Of a stretch of DNA of 64,000 nucleotides, positions 43,965 to 52,372 are shown piece after piece. The DNA comes from Bacillus sp. PAMC26568 (GTDB lineage: Bacteria; Bacillota; Bacilli; Bacillales; Bacillaceae): contig NZ_CP060137.1 of NCBI RefSeq assembly GCF_014235785.1, positions 1,798,001-1,862,000 on the forward strand, in the 5' to 3' direction. The translations under genes were made by a program, and so were the position numbers. Position 1 is the first letter of the stretch, and each line of letters starts with the position of its first letter. The notes beneath the pieces are model-generated. The model saw nothing but the letters and a program-made list of their open reading frames with translations, was not told the origin of the DNA and did no database searches.

Positions 43965-44746
43965 ATGGGGGGCGGGGTTGGCATTTCCATTGGCTGCAAG
44001 TATAGGATTGTGACGGAAAAGACCAAATGGTCAATGCCAGAGATGAATATTGGATTTTTCCCTGATGTCGGAGCCAGCTATTTCTTTAATAGAATGCCTG
44101 GCCACATCGGCCGCTATCTAGCCCTAACGGCTAGCATCATTAAAGCTGCGGATGTTCTATATATCAGAGCAGCCGACCGGTTCATGCCCAGTGACCGATG
44201 GAATGACCTTAAGAGAGCGTTGGATGAAATGAAGTGGACGAAGGAGATCGTCGCAGAACAATTGAATCAGCTGTTAAATGATTTTACCTCCTCATTTATG
44301 CCCGGCTCATTGTTAGCTTCGATGCAGGAGAAAATTGACCTGCACTTCGCTTTTAACACGGTGGAGGAGATCATACATTCCTTAAGCCGGGCAGCGGAAG
44401 CGGGAGATCCATGGGAGTCGGAAACAGTTAAAACGATGTTATCCAAATCTCCAACCTCTTTAAAGGTGACCTTAAAGCAACTTCAAGAGGGAGCTGGAAA
44501 ATCTTTAGAAGATTGCTTACGCATGGAGTGTCCTAATGCTTAAATATATTGAACACCCACGATTTCTATGAAGGGGTACGGGCAGTTGTAGTAGATAAAG
44601 ACCGAGATCCGAAGTGGAATCCTTCGGCGATTGAAGAGTTGGATGAGGAATATGTCGCCTCGTTTTTCCAATATCAGTGGAAGGGCAGCCCTAAATATCT
44701 TAAGTACTATTACTATTTTGAAGTATATTTAACAGAAGCCATATAG
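43965..44746 (+). pseudogene. 3-hydroxyisobutyryl-CoA hydrolase / enoyl-CoA hydratase family, broken
   Basis: GGGVGISIGCKYRIVTEKTK, WSMPEMNIGFFPDVGASYFF and NRMPGHIGRYLALTASIIKA match the crotonase fold of HIBYL-CoA hydrolases from about residue 115 on. The first 115 residues are absent. After KSLEDCLRME the frame shifts; VLMLKYIEHP is in another frame, and DFYEGVRAVVVDKDRDPKWN in the third, so at least two frameshifts are present, and the C-terminus is altered. Valine catabolism enzyme in origin; dead here. Confidence 0.88.
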
Positions 44747-45100
44747 TATTAATGGAAAAAGGGTAATTTAAGAAAGAGTTTATGCAGCACCATATCTCCT
44801 TTTGGATGGGAACAATTTTCTTGGTGAATATAGCTTCGCTTTTAGCTAGATGACAAATACAACATAACTATTGAAATCATTAACGTAATAAAAAGCCGAT
44901 CTTCCTTAGAGCAGGAAAATCGGCTTTTTTCATGTCCAATATTGTTTAGCGTGTGTTTTCCACTTTTTTACTAGCGGTAACACTAATAATCCTTATGTAG
45001 TTCGTTCGATAAGTTATAGCAGGAATGAATAGGCTTTAAAAACTTTACTTGGATTTAAGGTATTTTATTTCGGGGAAAATTAGAAAATCCATTCTTCCTT
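44747..45100. other. Intergenic region with one terminator
   Basis: Apart from the hairpin listed separately at 44891-44930, I see only AT-rich DNA without open frames. Confidence 0.4.
44891..44930. terminator. Hairpin terminator
   Basis: AAAAGCCGAT/ATCGGCTTTT with CTTCC/GGAAA inside and T-runs on both strands' 3' sides. It separates the hydrolase remnant from the minus-strand small gene that ends at 45101. Confidence 0.8.
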
Positions 45101-45319
45101 TTAAGGTAATAAGTATATCTCATAGAAAGGTGAATTAGTTAACTTTGACTTATTTAATCGGCCCTCATTGACTAATTCATCCAAAGTCTTCTCAACGTCT
45201 TCAAGCTTTTCATTAAATAAATCTGCAATCTTTACAGTAGAGATAGCAGTGTACTTTGGTATTTTAGATGAGGAAATAATCATAGCATGTACACGTTGAT
45301 ATAATTTTTCTTTTTCCAC
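45101..45319 (-). CDS. Small winged-helix-like protein
   Basis: A 72-residue protein from a GTG start with AGAAGGTTG about 11 bases upstream. IPKYTAISTVKIADLFNEKL, EDVEKTLDELVNEGRLNKSK and PFYEIYLLP follow the helix-helix-helix-wing order of small winged-helix domains (strand, recognition helix with L-x-x-L-x-x-x-G-R/K-L). Possibly a DNA-binding regulator; divergent from the first fdhF gene 240 bases away, so a role there is conceivable but unproven. Confidence 0.6.
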   Translation of the reverse strand: MEKEKLYQRVHAMIISSSKIPKYTAISTVKIADLFNEKLEDVEKTLDELVNEGRLNKSKLTNSPFYEIYLLP

Positions 45320-45559
45320 TCTTTTTCAACCTTCTTCCCAATTAATTAAGAACTATTCCTTATAAGAATAACCTGTTACTGGTTGTCGTATGCTCTCTTA
45401 CTATACAAATAATTTCATTACTAATATTCATATATAGGATGCAGGAGGGAATAAGCATAGCTGTATTTATTGGAAACTTATTGGAAATCATAAGTGCTAT
45501 ATAAATACTCAAGTCGGTGAAAAACAACCCAATATATTGTAAAATTAAGGAGGTAAAGT

Positions 45560-48532
45560 ATGAATGAATCTTCATTTTCGATTCAAATGAACGGTAAAGA
45601 ATACATAGCTCACCCTGGGCAAACAATTTTAGAAGCCGCTCAGGCAAATGAATCGTATATCCCAAGTATTTGTTTTCATCCAGACCTTGGAACAATCCAA
45701 ACTTGTGATACTTGTTTTGTCAACGCGGGAGGTAAAATGGTTCGTGCCTGTTCCACTAAAGCAGAACCTGGGATGAAAGTAGATACTCTCTCCCAAACTG
45801 TGAAAGATGCACAATATGAGGCTATGTCACGGATTTTAAAAAACCACGAACTGTATTGCACAGTCTGTGACAATAATAATGGGAATTGTGTCGTTCATAA
45901 TACAGCCGAATATCTGGAAATTGAGCACCAAAAATATAAATTTGAAGCTAAGCCATACCCACAAGATAATTCACACCCCTTTTACCGATATGAGCCCGAT
46001 CAATGTATTTTATGTGGAAGATGTGTTGAGGCTTGTCAAGATTTACAAGTGAACGAAACATTGACAATTGACTGGAACCGAGATAAACCTCGCGTAATTT
46101 GGGACAATGATGTACCTATTGATGAATCATCTTGTGTTTCGTGCGGCCATTGTGTAACAGTTTGTCCATGTAATGCATTGATGGAGAAATCCATGCTAGG
46201 TGAAGCAGGTTATTTAACGGCTATCCCTCCTAGTATGTTAGAACCAATGGTTGATTTGTTTAAGGAAGTAGAACCAGGCTACAAAGAGATTTTTGCTATT
46301 TCCGAAATGGAAGCAGCAATGAGAAAGGCTCGGATCAAACGCACGAAGACGGTATGTACATATTGCGGGGTTGGATGCAGCTTTGAAGTATGGACAAAAG
46401 ATCGTCATATATTAAAAATTGAGCCTCAAGAACATGCTCCGGTTAATGGTATTTCTACATGTGTAAAAGGAAAATGGGGCTGGGATTATGTTAATAGCGA
46501 AGAGCGCTTAACTAAGCCTCTAATTCGTAAGGGAGATGAATTTGTAGAAGCAAGTTGGGAAGAGGCCTATGCATTAATTGTTTCAAAGCTAACAGATATT
46601 AAAGAAAAATATGGTCCTGATTCCATGGGATTCATTGCCTCATCCAAATGTTCAAATGAAGAAAATTTCTTAATCCAAAAATTCGCCCGTGCAGTCATCG
46701 GAACAAATAATATAGACAATTGCTCAAGATATTGTCAATCACCTGCCACAGCAGGACTCTTGCGTACAGTTGGAATCGGTGGGGATTCTGGAACCATAAA
46801 AGACATCGAGAAATCGGGGTTGGTTATTGTAGTTGGTGCCAACCCTGCTGAAGGGCATCCTGTTCTTGCAACTCGTATTAAACGGGCTCATAAGCTTCAT
46901 GGGCAGAAACTGATCGTTGCCGATATAAGGAAGCATGAATTAGCAGAGCGTGCTAACTTGCTTATTCATCCTAAACCTAGTACAGATCTTATCTGGTTAT
47001 CGGCTGTGACAAAATATATTATCGATCAAGGATGGCAAGACAATGAATTCCTGAAGAAACATGTAAATGGCGTTGATGAGTATATTAAAACGTTAGATAA
47101 GTACACAATGGACTATGCTTCTAAGATGACTGGATTGACAAAGGATGAACTAATTGAAGTAGCAACGATGATTCATGAAGCAGATGGTACATGTATTCTA
47201 TGGGCCATGGGAGTTACTCAACATAAGGGAGCAACAGATACAAGTACAGCTATCTCAAATTTACTTCTCATCACAGGAAACTATGCACGAGAAGGAGTGG
47301 GAGCCTACCCACTTAGAGGACATAATAACGTTCAAGGTGCTTGTGATTTTGGTACGGTGCCTATTTGGTTACCAGGATATCAACCTGTTCAAGATGAACA
47401 AGCTAGAAAACGATTTGAAAAGGCATGGGGTGTTACTTTGCCTAAAGGTCCTGGATATGATAATCATCAAATGCTCGAAGGAATTAAGGAAGGCAAATTA
47501 AAGGCAATGTACTTATTTGGAGAAGAGATGGCATTTGTGGATTCGAATACAAACTTTGTGGATTCTGAGCTTGCAAGTTTAGATTTCTTTGTGGTACAAG
47601 ATGTGTTTTTCAGTAAAACAGCACAATTTGCTGATGTTGTTTTGCCAGCCGCCCCTAGTCTCGAAAAAGATGGTACTTTCGTGAACACTGAGCGCCGAAT
47701 TCAAAGATTTTATAAAGTGTTCGATCCACTAGGTGAGTCAAAACCAGATTGGCTTATCTTCAAAGAACTTGCAAATCATTTTGGAGCGAATTGGACTTAC
47801 GAGCATCCAAGTGAAGTTATGGATGAGGCAGCAAGCCTTTGCAGCATTTTAGCGGGTGTAAGTTATGAAAGGCTCGAAGGATTTAACAGCCAAATTTGGC
47901 CAGTTGCTAAAGATGGTACTGACACTCCAGTTCTTTTCCTAGACGGATTCGGTTTTCCAGATGGGAAAGCAAGACTCTTTCCTGTTGAATGGACTCCACC
48001 TTTTGAAGCAGGAGAGGAATTTGATTTGCATTTAAATAATGGTCGACTGTTGGAACATTTCCATGAAGGAAACATGACTTACAGATCTCCAGGACTTACA
48101 CACAAGGTTCCACATCCTTGGCTGGAAGTTTCATTGGAACTAGCGAAGGAAAGAGGTCTTCAAGATGGCAGCTTAGTACGTTTAACGTCTCCATATGGAC
48201 AAGTTAAAGTAAGAACGATTGTCACAGATCGTGTAAAAGGAAAGGAATTGTACTTGCCAATGAATACACGAGAAGACGATGAAGCTGTTAACCATCTGAC
48301 AAGTAGTTATCATGACTTGGTTACTCATACGCCGGCTTATAAAGAAATGGGCGTTAAAATGGAAGTGTTAGAAAAAACAGGAGAATCACCGTTACCAAAG
48401 GTAAATTATCGATTTGGAAACCGAATGCCGCAAATCAGTGTAAGAGTGGAAGAAAAGTGGAAACGGAATGACTTTACTCAAATTCCGGAATTACTCGAAA
48501 AAGGTGGAGACGAATTTGGCGAAAGCAATTAA
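45560..48532 (+). CDS. fdhF: Formate dehydrogenase, large Fe-S/molybdopterin subunit (first copy)
   Basis: A 990-residue FdhF of the YrhE/YjgC type. N-terminal [2Fe-2S] domain: CFHPDLGTIQTCDTCFV plus VRACSTK. A His/Cys [4Fe-4S] site: HELYCTVCDNNNGNC. Two [4Fe-4S] ferredoxin motifs: CILCGRCVEACQD and CVSCGHCVTVCPCNA. Then CTYCGVGCSFEV starts the bis-MGD molybdopterin part, with the active-site Cys in NCSRYCQSPATAGL (Cys in place of selenocysteine). The C-terminal molydopterin-dinucleotide domain includes NNGRLLEHFHEGNM. AAGGAGG ribosome site. It oxidises formate to CO2 in the cytosol; electron acceptor unknown as no NADH-binding subunit is near. Overlaps the DUF1641 gene by 17 bases. Confidence 0.93.
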   Translation: MNESSFSIQMNGKEYIAHPGQTILEAAQANESYIPSICFHPDLGTIQTCDTCFVNAGGKMVRACSTKAEPGMKVDTLSQTVKDAQYEAMSRILKNHELYCTVCDNNNGNCVVHNTAEYLEIEHQKYKFEAKPYPQDNSHPFYRYEPDQCILCGRCVEACQDLQVNETLTIDWNRDKPRVIWDNDVPIDESSCVSCGHCVTVCPCNALMEKSMLGEAGYLTAIPPSMLEPMVDLFKEVEPGYKEIFAISEMEAAMRKARIKRTKTVCTYCGVGCSFEVWTKDRHILKIEPQEHAPVNGISTCVKGKWGWDYVNSEERLTKPLIRKGDEFVEASWEEAYALIVSKLTDIKEKYGPDSMGFIASSKCSNEENFLIQKFARAVIGTNNIDNCSRYCQSPATAGLLRTVGIGGDSGTIKDIEKSGLVIVVGANPAEGHPVLATRIKRAHKLHGQKLIVADIRKHELAERANLLIHPKPSTDLIWLSAVTKYIIDQGWQDNEFLKKHVNGVDEYIKTLDKYTMDYASKMTGLTKDELIEVATMIHEADGTCILWAMGVTQHKGATDTSTAISNLLLITGNYAREGVGAYPLRGHNNVQGACDFGTVPIWLPGYQPVQDEQARKRFEKAWGVTLPKGPGYDNHQMLEGIKEGKLKAMYLFGEEMAFVDSNTNFVDSELASLDFFVVQDVFFSKTAQFADVVLPAAPSLEKDGTFVNTERRIQRFYKVFDPLGESKPDWLIFKELANHFGANWTYEHPSEVMDEAASLCSILAGVSYERLEGFNSQIWPVAKDGTDTPVLFLDGFGFPDGKARLFPVEWTPPFEAGEEFDLHLNNGRLLEHFHEGNMTYRSPGLTHKVPHPWLEVSLELAKERGLQDGSLVRLTSPYGQVKVRTIVTDRVKGKELYLPMNTREDDEAVNHLTSSYHDLVTHTPAYKEMGVKMEVLEKTGESPLPKVNYRFGNRMPQISVRVEEKWKRNDFTQIPELLEKGGDEFGESN

Positions 48533-49013
48533 GCAAATTAAAAAAGAGATTCCTACTCCTGAACAGGAACAAGCACAAGCAATCACAGATATTGTTGCAG
48601 CCCTTGCCAATAACCGGGAAGCCATCATGTCAACAATTAGCATTTTAAAACAACTCCAAGATATAGGTGTCTTTAATGCTCTAAACGGGTTGCTTGAAAA
48701 ACGTGTTGATGTAGGGGTTATTGCAATAAAGCAGATCAATCAGCCCAGCATGCACAATACGATCAAATCTGGAATAAACGTTATGAATTTCCTTGGCCAA
48801 TTGAATCCTGATCAACTACAAATCATGCTGAACGGAGTTAGTCGGGGCCTTGAGAAATTTGGAGAAAATGTTGAGAAAAACGAAAGAGTGAGTTTATGGA
48901 AGCTCGGAAACAGTGTTCGGAATGAAAATGTAAGAACGGCACTTGGTACGATGTTAGGGTTATTAGAAGGAATGGGAGAAGTGTTTCAGCGGGATAAAAA
49001 AGAGCTACATTAA
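48516..49013 (+). CDS. DUF1641 partner protein of FdhF (first copy)
   Basis: A 165-residue DUF1641 protein (B. subtilis YrhD/YjgD type): QEQAQAITDIVAALANNREA, ILKQLQDIGVFNALNGLLEK, VGVIAIKQINQPSMHNTIKS and LGTMLGLLEGMGEVF. All helical, no signal. I choose a TTG at 48516 with AAAGGTGGAGA 6 bases upstream, which overlaps fdhF by 17 bases and couples translation. DUF1641 proteins accompany this type of formate dehydrogenase throughout Bacillus and are thought to be a structural or electron-transfer subunit; the function is not established. Confidence 0.88.
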   Translation: MAKAIKQIKKEIPTPEQEQAQAITDIVAALANNREAIMSTISILKQLQDIGVFNALNGLLEKRVDVGVIAIKQINQPSMHNTIKSGINVMNFLGQLNPDQLQIMLNGVSRGLEKFGENVEKNERVSLWKLGNSVRNENVRTALGTMLGLLEGMGEVFQRDKKELH

Positions 49014-49021
49014 AAAGGGGA

Positions 49022-49240
49022 ATGTGCAAATTGGAAAAAGGAAGTATTAAGATAGAGGGAATAAAAAATGAACAAGATGCTAATAAAATCCTTCAGGCGC
49101 TACATGCAGTGTGGGGAATCAGTGATGCAGAAGTAAGTTTAGTAAACAAAACAGCTATGTTTACTTATGATGAGAAAGCTGCCTCACGTGTAGACTTTCT
49201 TCAGGCTGTTAAAGATACTGGATATCACATTAATGATTAG
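49022..49240 (+). CDS. HMA-fold small protein lacking the metal-binding cysteines
   Basis: A 72-residue protein with the beta-alpha-beta-beta-alpha-beta order of heavy-metal-associated domains: KGSIKIEGIKNEQDANKILQ, ALHAVWGISDAEVSLVNKTA, MFTYDEKAASRVDFLQAVKD, TGYHI. At the metal loop, where CopZ has G-M-T-C-x-x-C, this has GIKNEQDAN, so copper is not bound there. One Cys is at residue 2. AAAAGGGG upstream, 8 bases after the DUF1641 gene, so it is the third gene of the fdhF operon. Perhaps a scaffold for cofactor or partner binding. Confidence 0.7.
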   Translation: MCKLEKGSIKIEGIKNEQDANKILQALHAVWGISDAEVSLVNKTAMFTYDEKAASRVDFLQAVKDTGYHIND

Positions 49241-49277
49241 TTTTTTGCAGAAAGAAATATAAGAATAAGGGGCCAAT

Positions 49278-49424
49278 ATGATGAGAGTATGTGAAGTTTG
49301 TGGTTCTGAAGAAGATGTGATACGAGAGGGTAATGAAGTTACTAGAACAAGAATGCTCCACCTATGTGATAACTGTAGAACCGATCGTCAGATTACAAAT
49401 TTTGAGAATGAGGAATTACAGTAA
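49278..49424 (+). CDS. Small zinc-ribbon protein
   Basis: A 48-residue protein with two Cys pairs, MRVCEVCGSEEDVIREGNEV and LHLCDNCRTDRQITNF, spaced as in a zinc ribbon. AAGGGG before the ATG, and a terminator follows. It is the fourth and last gene of the first fdhF operon. Not recognised as a named family. Confidence 0.65.
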   Translation: MMRVCEVCGSEEDVIREGNEVTRTRMLHLCDNCRTDRQITNFENEELQ

Positions 49425-49432
49425 CAAAAGTA

Positions 49433-49480
49433 AAAGGGTAACATAAAAAGGGGAAAACCCTTTTATGTTACCCTTAAATT
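49433..49480. terminator. Convergent bidirectional terminator
   Basis: AAGGGTAACATAAAA pairs with TTTTATGTTACCCTT around GGGGAAAACCC, T-rich on the plus side (AAATTTTTTT). It ends the fdhF operon and contains the last codons of the minus-strand mrp gene. Confidence 0.85.
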
Positions 49481-50545
49481 TTTTTGTGAAATTGTTTCTC
49501 CTCTATAGACTATGTCTTCAGCTAAAGATGTAAACAGTTCTCCTGTAAGGGAATCTTCATCATATATAGTTGAACCTTTGTTTTCTTCACGTTTAGCAAA
49601 AGGGATTCTTGCGATCACTTCGGATTGCAGCTGTTCGGCTAGCATATCACCGCCGCCTTTCCCAAAAAGGTAATTCCTTGAACCGTCTTGTTCTTCATAA
49701 TAAGCCATATTTTCGACAATCCCTAAAATTTCGTGTTTGGTATGTTTTGCCATGGCACCTGCTCGTGAAGCAACAAAAGATGCGACATTATGAGGAGTAG
49801 TGATAATGATTTCCTTTGCTTGAGGAATCATCGCAGCTACATCTATGGCTACATCTCCTGTACCAGGAGGTAAATCAAGAAGCAGATAATCCAGTTCACC
49901 CCAATGCGTGTTTGCTAGAAAGTTTTGAATCCATTTGTTGAGCATCGGCCCTCGCCACATGACTGGATTGTTATTATCTGTGAAAAATCCCATTGACATG
50001 ATTTTAACGCCATGACTAATGATCGGGATTACTGTCTTGTCAATCATAGTTGGCTTTTGTATAACTCCCATCATTGCAGGAATACTAAAACCGTATATAT
50101 CTGCATCTAAAATCCCGACTTTTTTTCCCAATCGGGTCAAAGCTATGGCTAGATTAACGGTAACGGTGGATTTTCCCACACCACCTTTTCCACTTGTCAC
50201 AGTAATAAATTGTACACCTGAATCAGGTAATAACATGGCAGGCATACCTGTTTTTGTTGTAGAGTTATTCTTCAGCATTTTTGTTAATGCAGCACGCTCT
50301 TCTGCTGTCATAGAGCCAAAGGTTAACGAAACAGTAGAAGCCCCTATATTACGAAGAGAATTTTCGACATCTTCTTTTATTTTTGCTTTTAATGGACAAC
50401 CTTGGATCGTCAAAACAACTTCGAGTTGAATAGTGGTGCCATCAACTCGAATATTTCGTACCATGTTTAAATCTACGATGCTTTTATGAAGCTCGGGATC
50501 TTCAACATGTTTTAGAGCGTTCAAAATTTTTTCATGTGTCAACAT
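49463..50545 (-). CDS. mrp: Mrp/NBP35-family ATP-binding protein (SalA-like)
   Basis: A 360-residue P-loop protein. An N-terminal MIP18/DUF59 domain (NALKHVEDPELHKSIVDLNM, TIQGCPLKAKIKEDVENSL) is followed by a deviant Walker A, ITVTSGKGGVGKSTVTVNLA, then VGILDADIYGFSIPAMMG and LLLDLPPGTGDVAIDVAAMI. The C-terminal CxxC found in many Mrp scaffold proteins is absent (NMAYYEEQDGSRNYLFGKGG), as in Bacillus SalA. It may carry Fe-S clusters or act in regulation; its place between two Fe-S formate dehydrogenase loci is suggestive. Confidence 0.88.
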   Translation of the reverse strand: MLTHEKILNALKHVEDPELHKSIVDLNMVRNIRVDGTTIQLEVVLTIQGCPLKAKIKEDVENSLRNIGASTVSLTFGSMTAEERAALTKMLKNNSTTKTGMPAMLLPDSGVQFITVTSGKGGVGKSTVTVNLAIALTRLGKKVGILDADIYGFSIPAMMGVIQKPTMIDKTVIPIISHGVKIMSMGFFTDNNNPVMWRGPMLNKWIQNFLANTHWGELDYLLLDLPPGTGDVAIDVAAMIPQAKEIIITTPHNVASFVASRAGAMAKHTKHEILGIVENMAYYEEQDGSRNYLFGKGGGDMLAEQLQSEVIARIPFAKREENKGSTIYDEDSLTGELFTSLAEDIVYRGETISQKNLRVT

Positions 50546-50903
50546 ACATTTCAGTCCTTTTATCTTATAAACTTATATATTTTATAGTCTCATTTATATT
50601 ATGGTCAATAATCATCAAAAAAAGACCAACTGTTCTACGTAACAAAGTATTTGAACATTGTATGATTTTTTCAACTTCCACGGCATATGGCTCTTCGAAT
50701 CTGCGGATCCTACATCATCGATAACGCCCTAAATCCTGGAAGTGATGTTGATAATCATTACAATTTAACATAAATTAGATCCATTGTTATGTCAACAATC
50801 TGTAATTTCCTAAAGAAATAAACATCTTGGAAAATTACACGAGAATCAAATCCTGTATAAATTATTGATATTAAGGATAACCTTGGTAACTGTTTATTTG
50901 CTA
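50546..50903. other. Intergenic region upstream of mrp
   Basis: Contains the mrp promoter on the minus strand. A minus-strand open stretch at about 50585-50700 (RFEEPYAVEVEKIIQCSNTL) reads like a gene fragment without a start; I cannot name it. Confidence 0.35.
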
Positions 50904-50932
50904 TTGAGGTTAAACATTAAAAGTATTATAAT
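50904..50932 (+). promoter_or_regulatory. Sigma-A-like promoter of the first fdh-leader copy
   Basis: TTGAGG (50904-50909) and TATAAT (50927-50932) are exactly 17 bases apart, with the same boxes and spacing as 58772-58800. Sequence around both is similar (AAAC, TATTATAAT). Transcription should start near 50939. Confidence 0.8.
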
Positions 50933-50938
50933 AAAAGC

Positions 50939-51107
50939 ATAAAAAAACATTGATGTTAGGTAACTGCAAATTGCCTTAATATCCTGTTTTTATATTTACT
51001 AAATTAATGAGATGGATTGCTGGTAGATAAAACTGCTTAGTAATTAGCCCATCATAAAATAAAACTGTGTATAGTATATACGCATTTTATTTTGTGGTGG
51101 GCTTTTT
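50939..51107 (+). ncRNA. Conserved fdh leader RNA with terminator, copy 1
   Basis: Structured leader shared with 58807-58985. Hairpin 1 (50952-50983): GATGTTAGGTAA with TTGCC, T bulge, TAATATC, loop CTGCAAA. Hairpin 2 (51020-51040): CTGGTAG with CTGCTTAG, loop ATAAAA. Terminator: 18-bp stem GCCCATCATAAAATAAAA (51047-51064) with TTTTATTTTGTGGTGGGC (51085-51102), apical TGTGTATA/TATACGCA, and five T's. ATGAG (51007-51011) can pair with the CCAT of the terminator 5' arm. AAAGGAG and an ATG at 51131 follow, opening a nine-codon frame that resembles the fdhF start; fdhD comes 390 bases later. Conserved motifs: GGTAAC, CAAATTGCCTTAA, GAGATGGATT, ATAAAACTGCTTAGT. Confidence 0.8.
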
Positions 51108-51130
51108 GATTTTAAAAAAGGAGAATTATA

Positions 51131-51160
51131 ATGCTGAGAATAGTTAGAGTTATAAAATAA
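51131..51160 (+). pseudogene. Nine-codon remnant resembling an fdhF start
   Basis: After AAAGGAG, the frame reads MLRIVRVIK then TAA. The intact gene behind the second leader copy starts MAETVRVRI, so position, ribosome site and the VRV core match. No further fdhF similarity follows, so nearly all of such a gene has been lost. It could alternatively be a small leader peptide. Confidence 0.45.
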
Positions 51161-51519
51161 GTATCCCAGATAGACCAATTCCTTAAATTTATCCCTTACC
51201 AAACAGCATCATATATGGTATCTGAATAGCATTTCAGACTAAAACAGTACTCAAACTGGACAGGCTATATCTATAAAATACAAATTATTAGAGCACTTAA
51301 TTGATTTATCAAATTAGATGTCATTGAGTGTGTGCGGAGCTTTAATGATTATAAAAAGTTCTTGAAATATCCGCCTGCTTATTAGCTCACTTTTTCTATT
51401 TTGTCTCTTGATTCAAGGCAATCCCTATATATAAAAGAAAGATAGTAGGAACTAATTCAGACAAGAAGAAGTATAGAATTCATCAATAAAAATATGATTT
51501 AAATAGGGTGGATTACCTT
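51161..51519. other. AT-rich region between leader copy 1 and fdhD
   Basis: No gene and no further terminator is seen, so read-through of the leader would reach fdhD. The last bases hold AGGGTGG, its ribosome site. Confidence 0.4.
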
Positions 51520-52323
51520 ATGAAACCAATAGTAGGAAAAAGAGGAATTCTTAAATTCTCAGACGGACACATAAAAGATGCTGAGGACATAATTGTTACC
51601 GAGTTTCCTGTTACAGTAAAAATTAATGAACAAGAATTTGTTACGATGGTTTGTACACCAGAATACATTGAAGATATGGTTATCGGTTACTTAGCATCCG
51701 AAGGAATTATGCGGAAATATGAAGATATCAAAGAAATATGGGTTCAAGAAAAAGAAGGGTACGTATTTGTAAAAATAGATAATATGAATCCTTTTTATCG
51801 AAATATTCAGAATAAGCGTTATATTACATCGTGCTGTGGAATGAGCAGGCAAGGGTTTGTCTTCGTTAATGATGCATTAACAGCTAAAAAAATGAATGAA
51901 ATCCGAGTCAAAATCTCTCCGGATGACTGTCTGCGTTTAATGAATCATTTACAGAATTCATCCTCTATTTTCCGGGACACTGGGGGAGTTCATAATGCTG
52001 CTCTATGCGATGTAAATGGTTTTATGCTAAGTCGGATGGATATAGGAAGACATAATGCTTTGGATAAAATATACGGATATTGTTTGAAAAATAACATCTC
52101 AATTGGTAATAAAATCATTGTTTTTAGCGGTCGAATATCTTCAGAAATTTTATTGAAAATAGCAAAAATTGGTTGTGAGATCGTTCTATCGAAATCTGCT
52201 CCTACTGAATTAGCATTAAATTTAGCAGAAGATCTAGGGATTACAACAGTAGGTTTTATTCGAAATCACTCTTTCAATATTTACACACATCCTGAAAGGA
52301 TTCAAAAAAACAGGAAGACATAA
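51520..52323 (+). CDS. fdhD: Formate dehydrogenase accessory sulfurtransferase
   Basis: A 267-residue FdhD. ILKFSDGHIKDAEDIIVTEF, the CTPEYIEDMVIGYLASEGIM helix, the catalytic Cys pair in YITSCCGMSRQG, FRDTGGVHNAALCDVNGFML, DIGRHNALDKIYGYCL and IIVFSGRISSEILLKIAKIG are all typical. FdhD transfers sulfur from a cysteine desulfurase to the molybdenum cofactor of FdhF, essential for activity. I use the ATG at 51520, which has AGGGTGG upstream. It serves both fdhF genes here. Confidence 0.94.
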   Translation: MKPIVGKRGILKFSDGHIKDAEDIIVTEFPVTVKINEQEFVTMVCTPEYIEDMVIGYLASEGIMRKYEDIKEIWVQEKEGYVFVKIDNMNPFYRNIQNKRYITSCCGMSRQGFVFVNDALTAKKMNEIRVKISPDDCLRLMNHLQNSSSIFRDTGGVHNAALCDVNGFMLSRMDIGRHNALDKIYGYCLKNNISIGNKIIVFSGRISSEILLKIAKIGCEIVLSKSAPTELALNLAEDLGITTVGFIRNHSFNIYTHPERIQKNRKT

Positions 52324-52372
52324 TATGAATTTAATAGCAGTTGGTTTTCTGCCATAGAAAGGAGAGGGAATT

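Noticed and set aside
50939..51107. Known Moco, THF, ZTP or fluoride riboswitch, or T-box
   Set aside because: None of the conserved core motifs of those classes that I know is present in either leader copy. This is from memory and not a database search.
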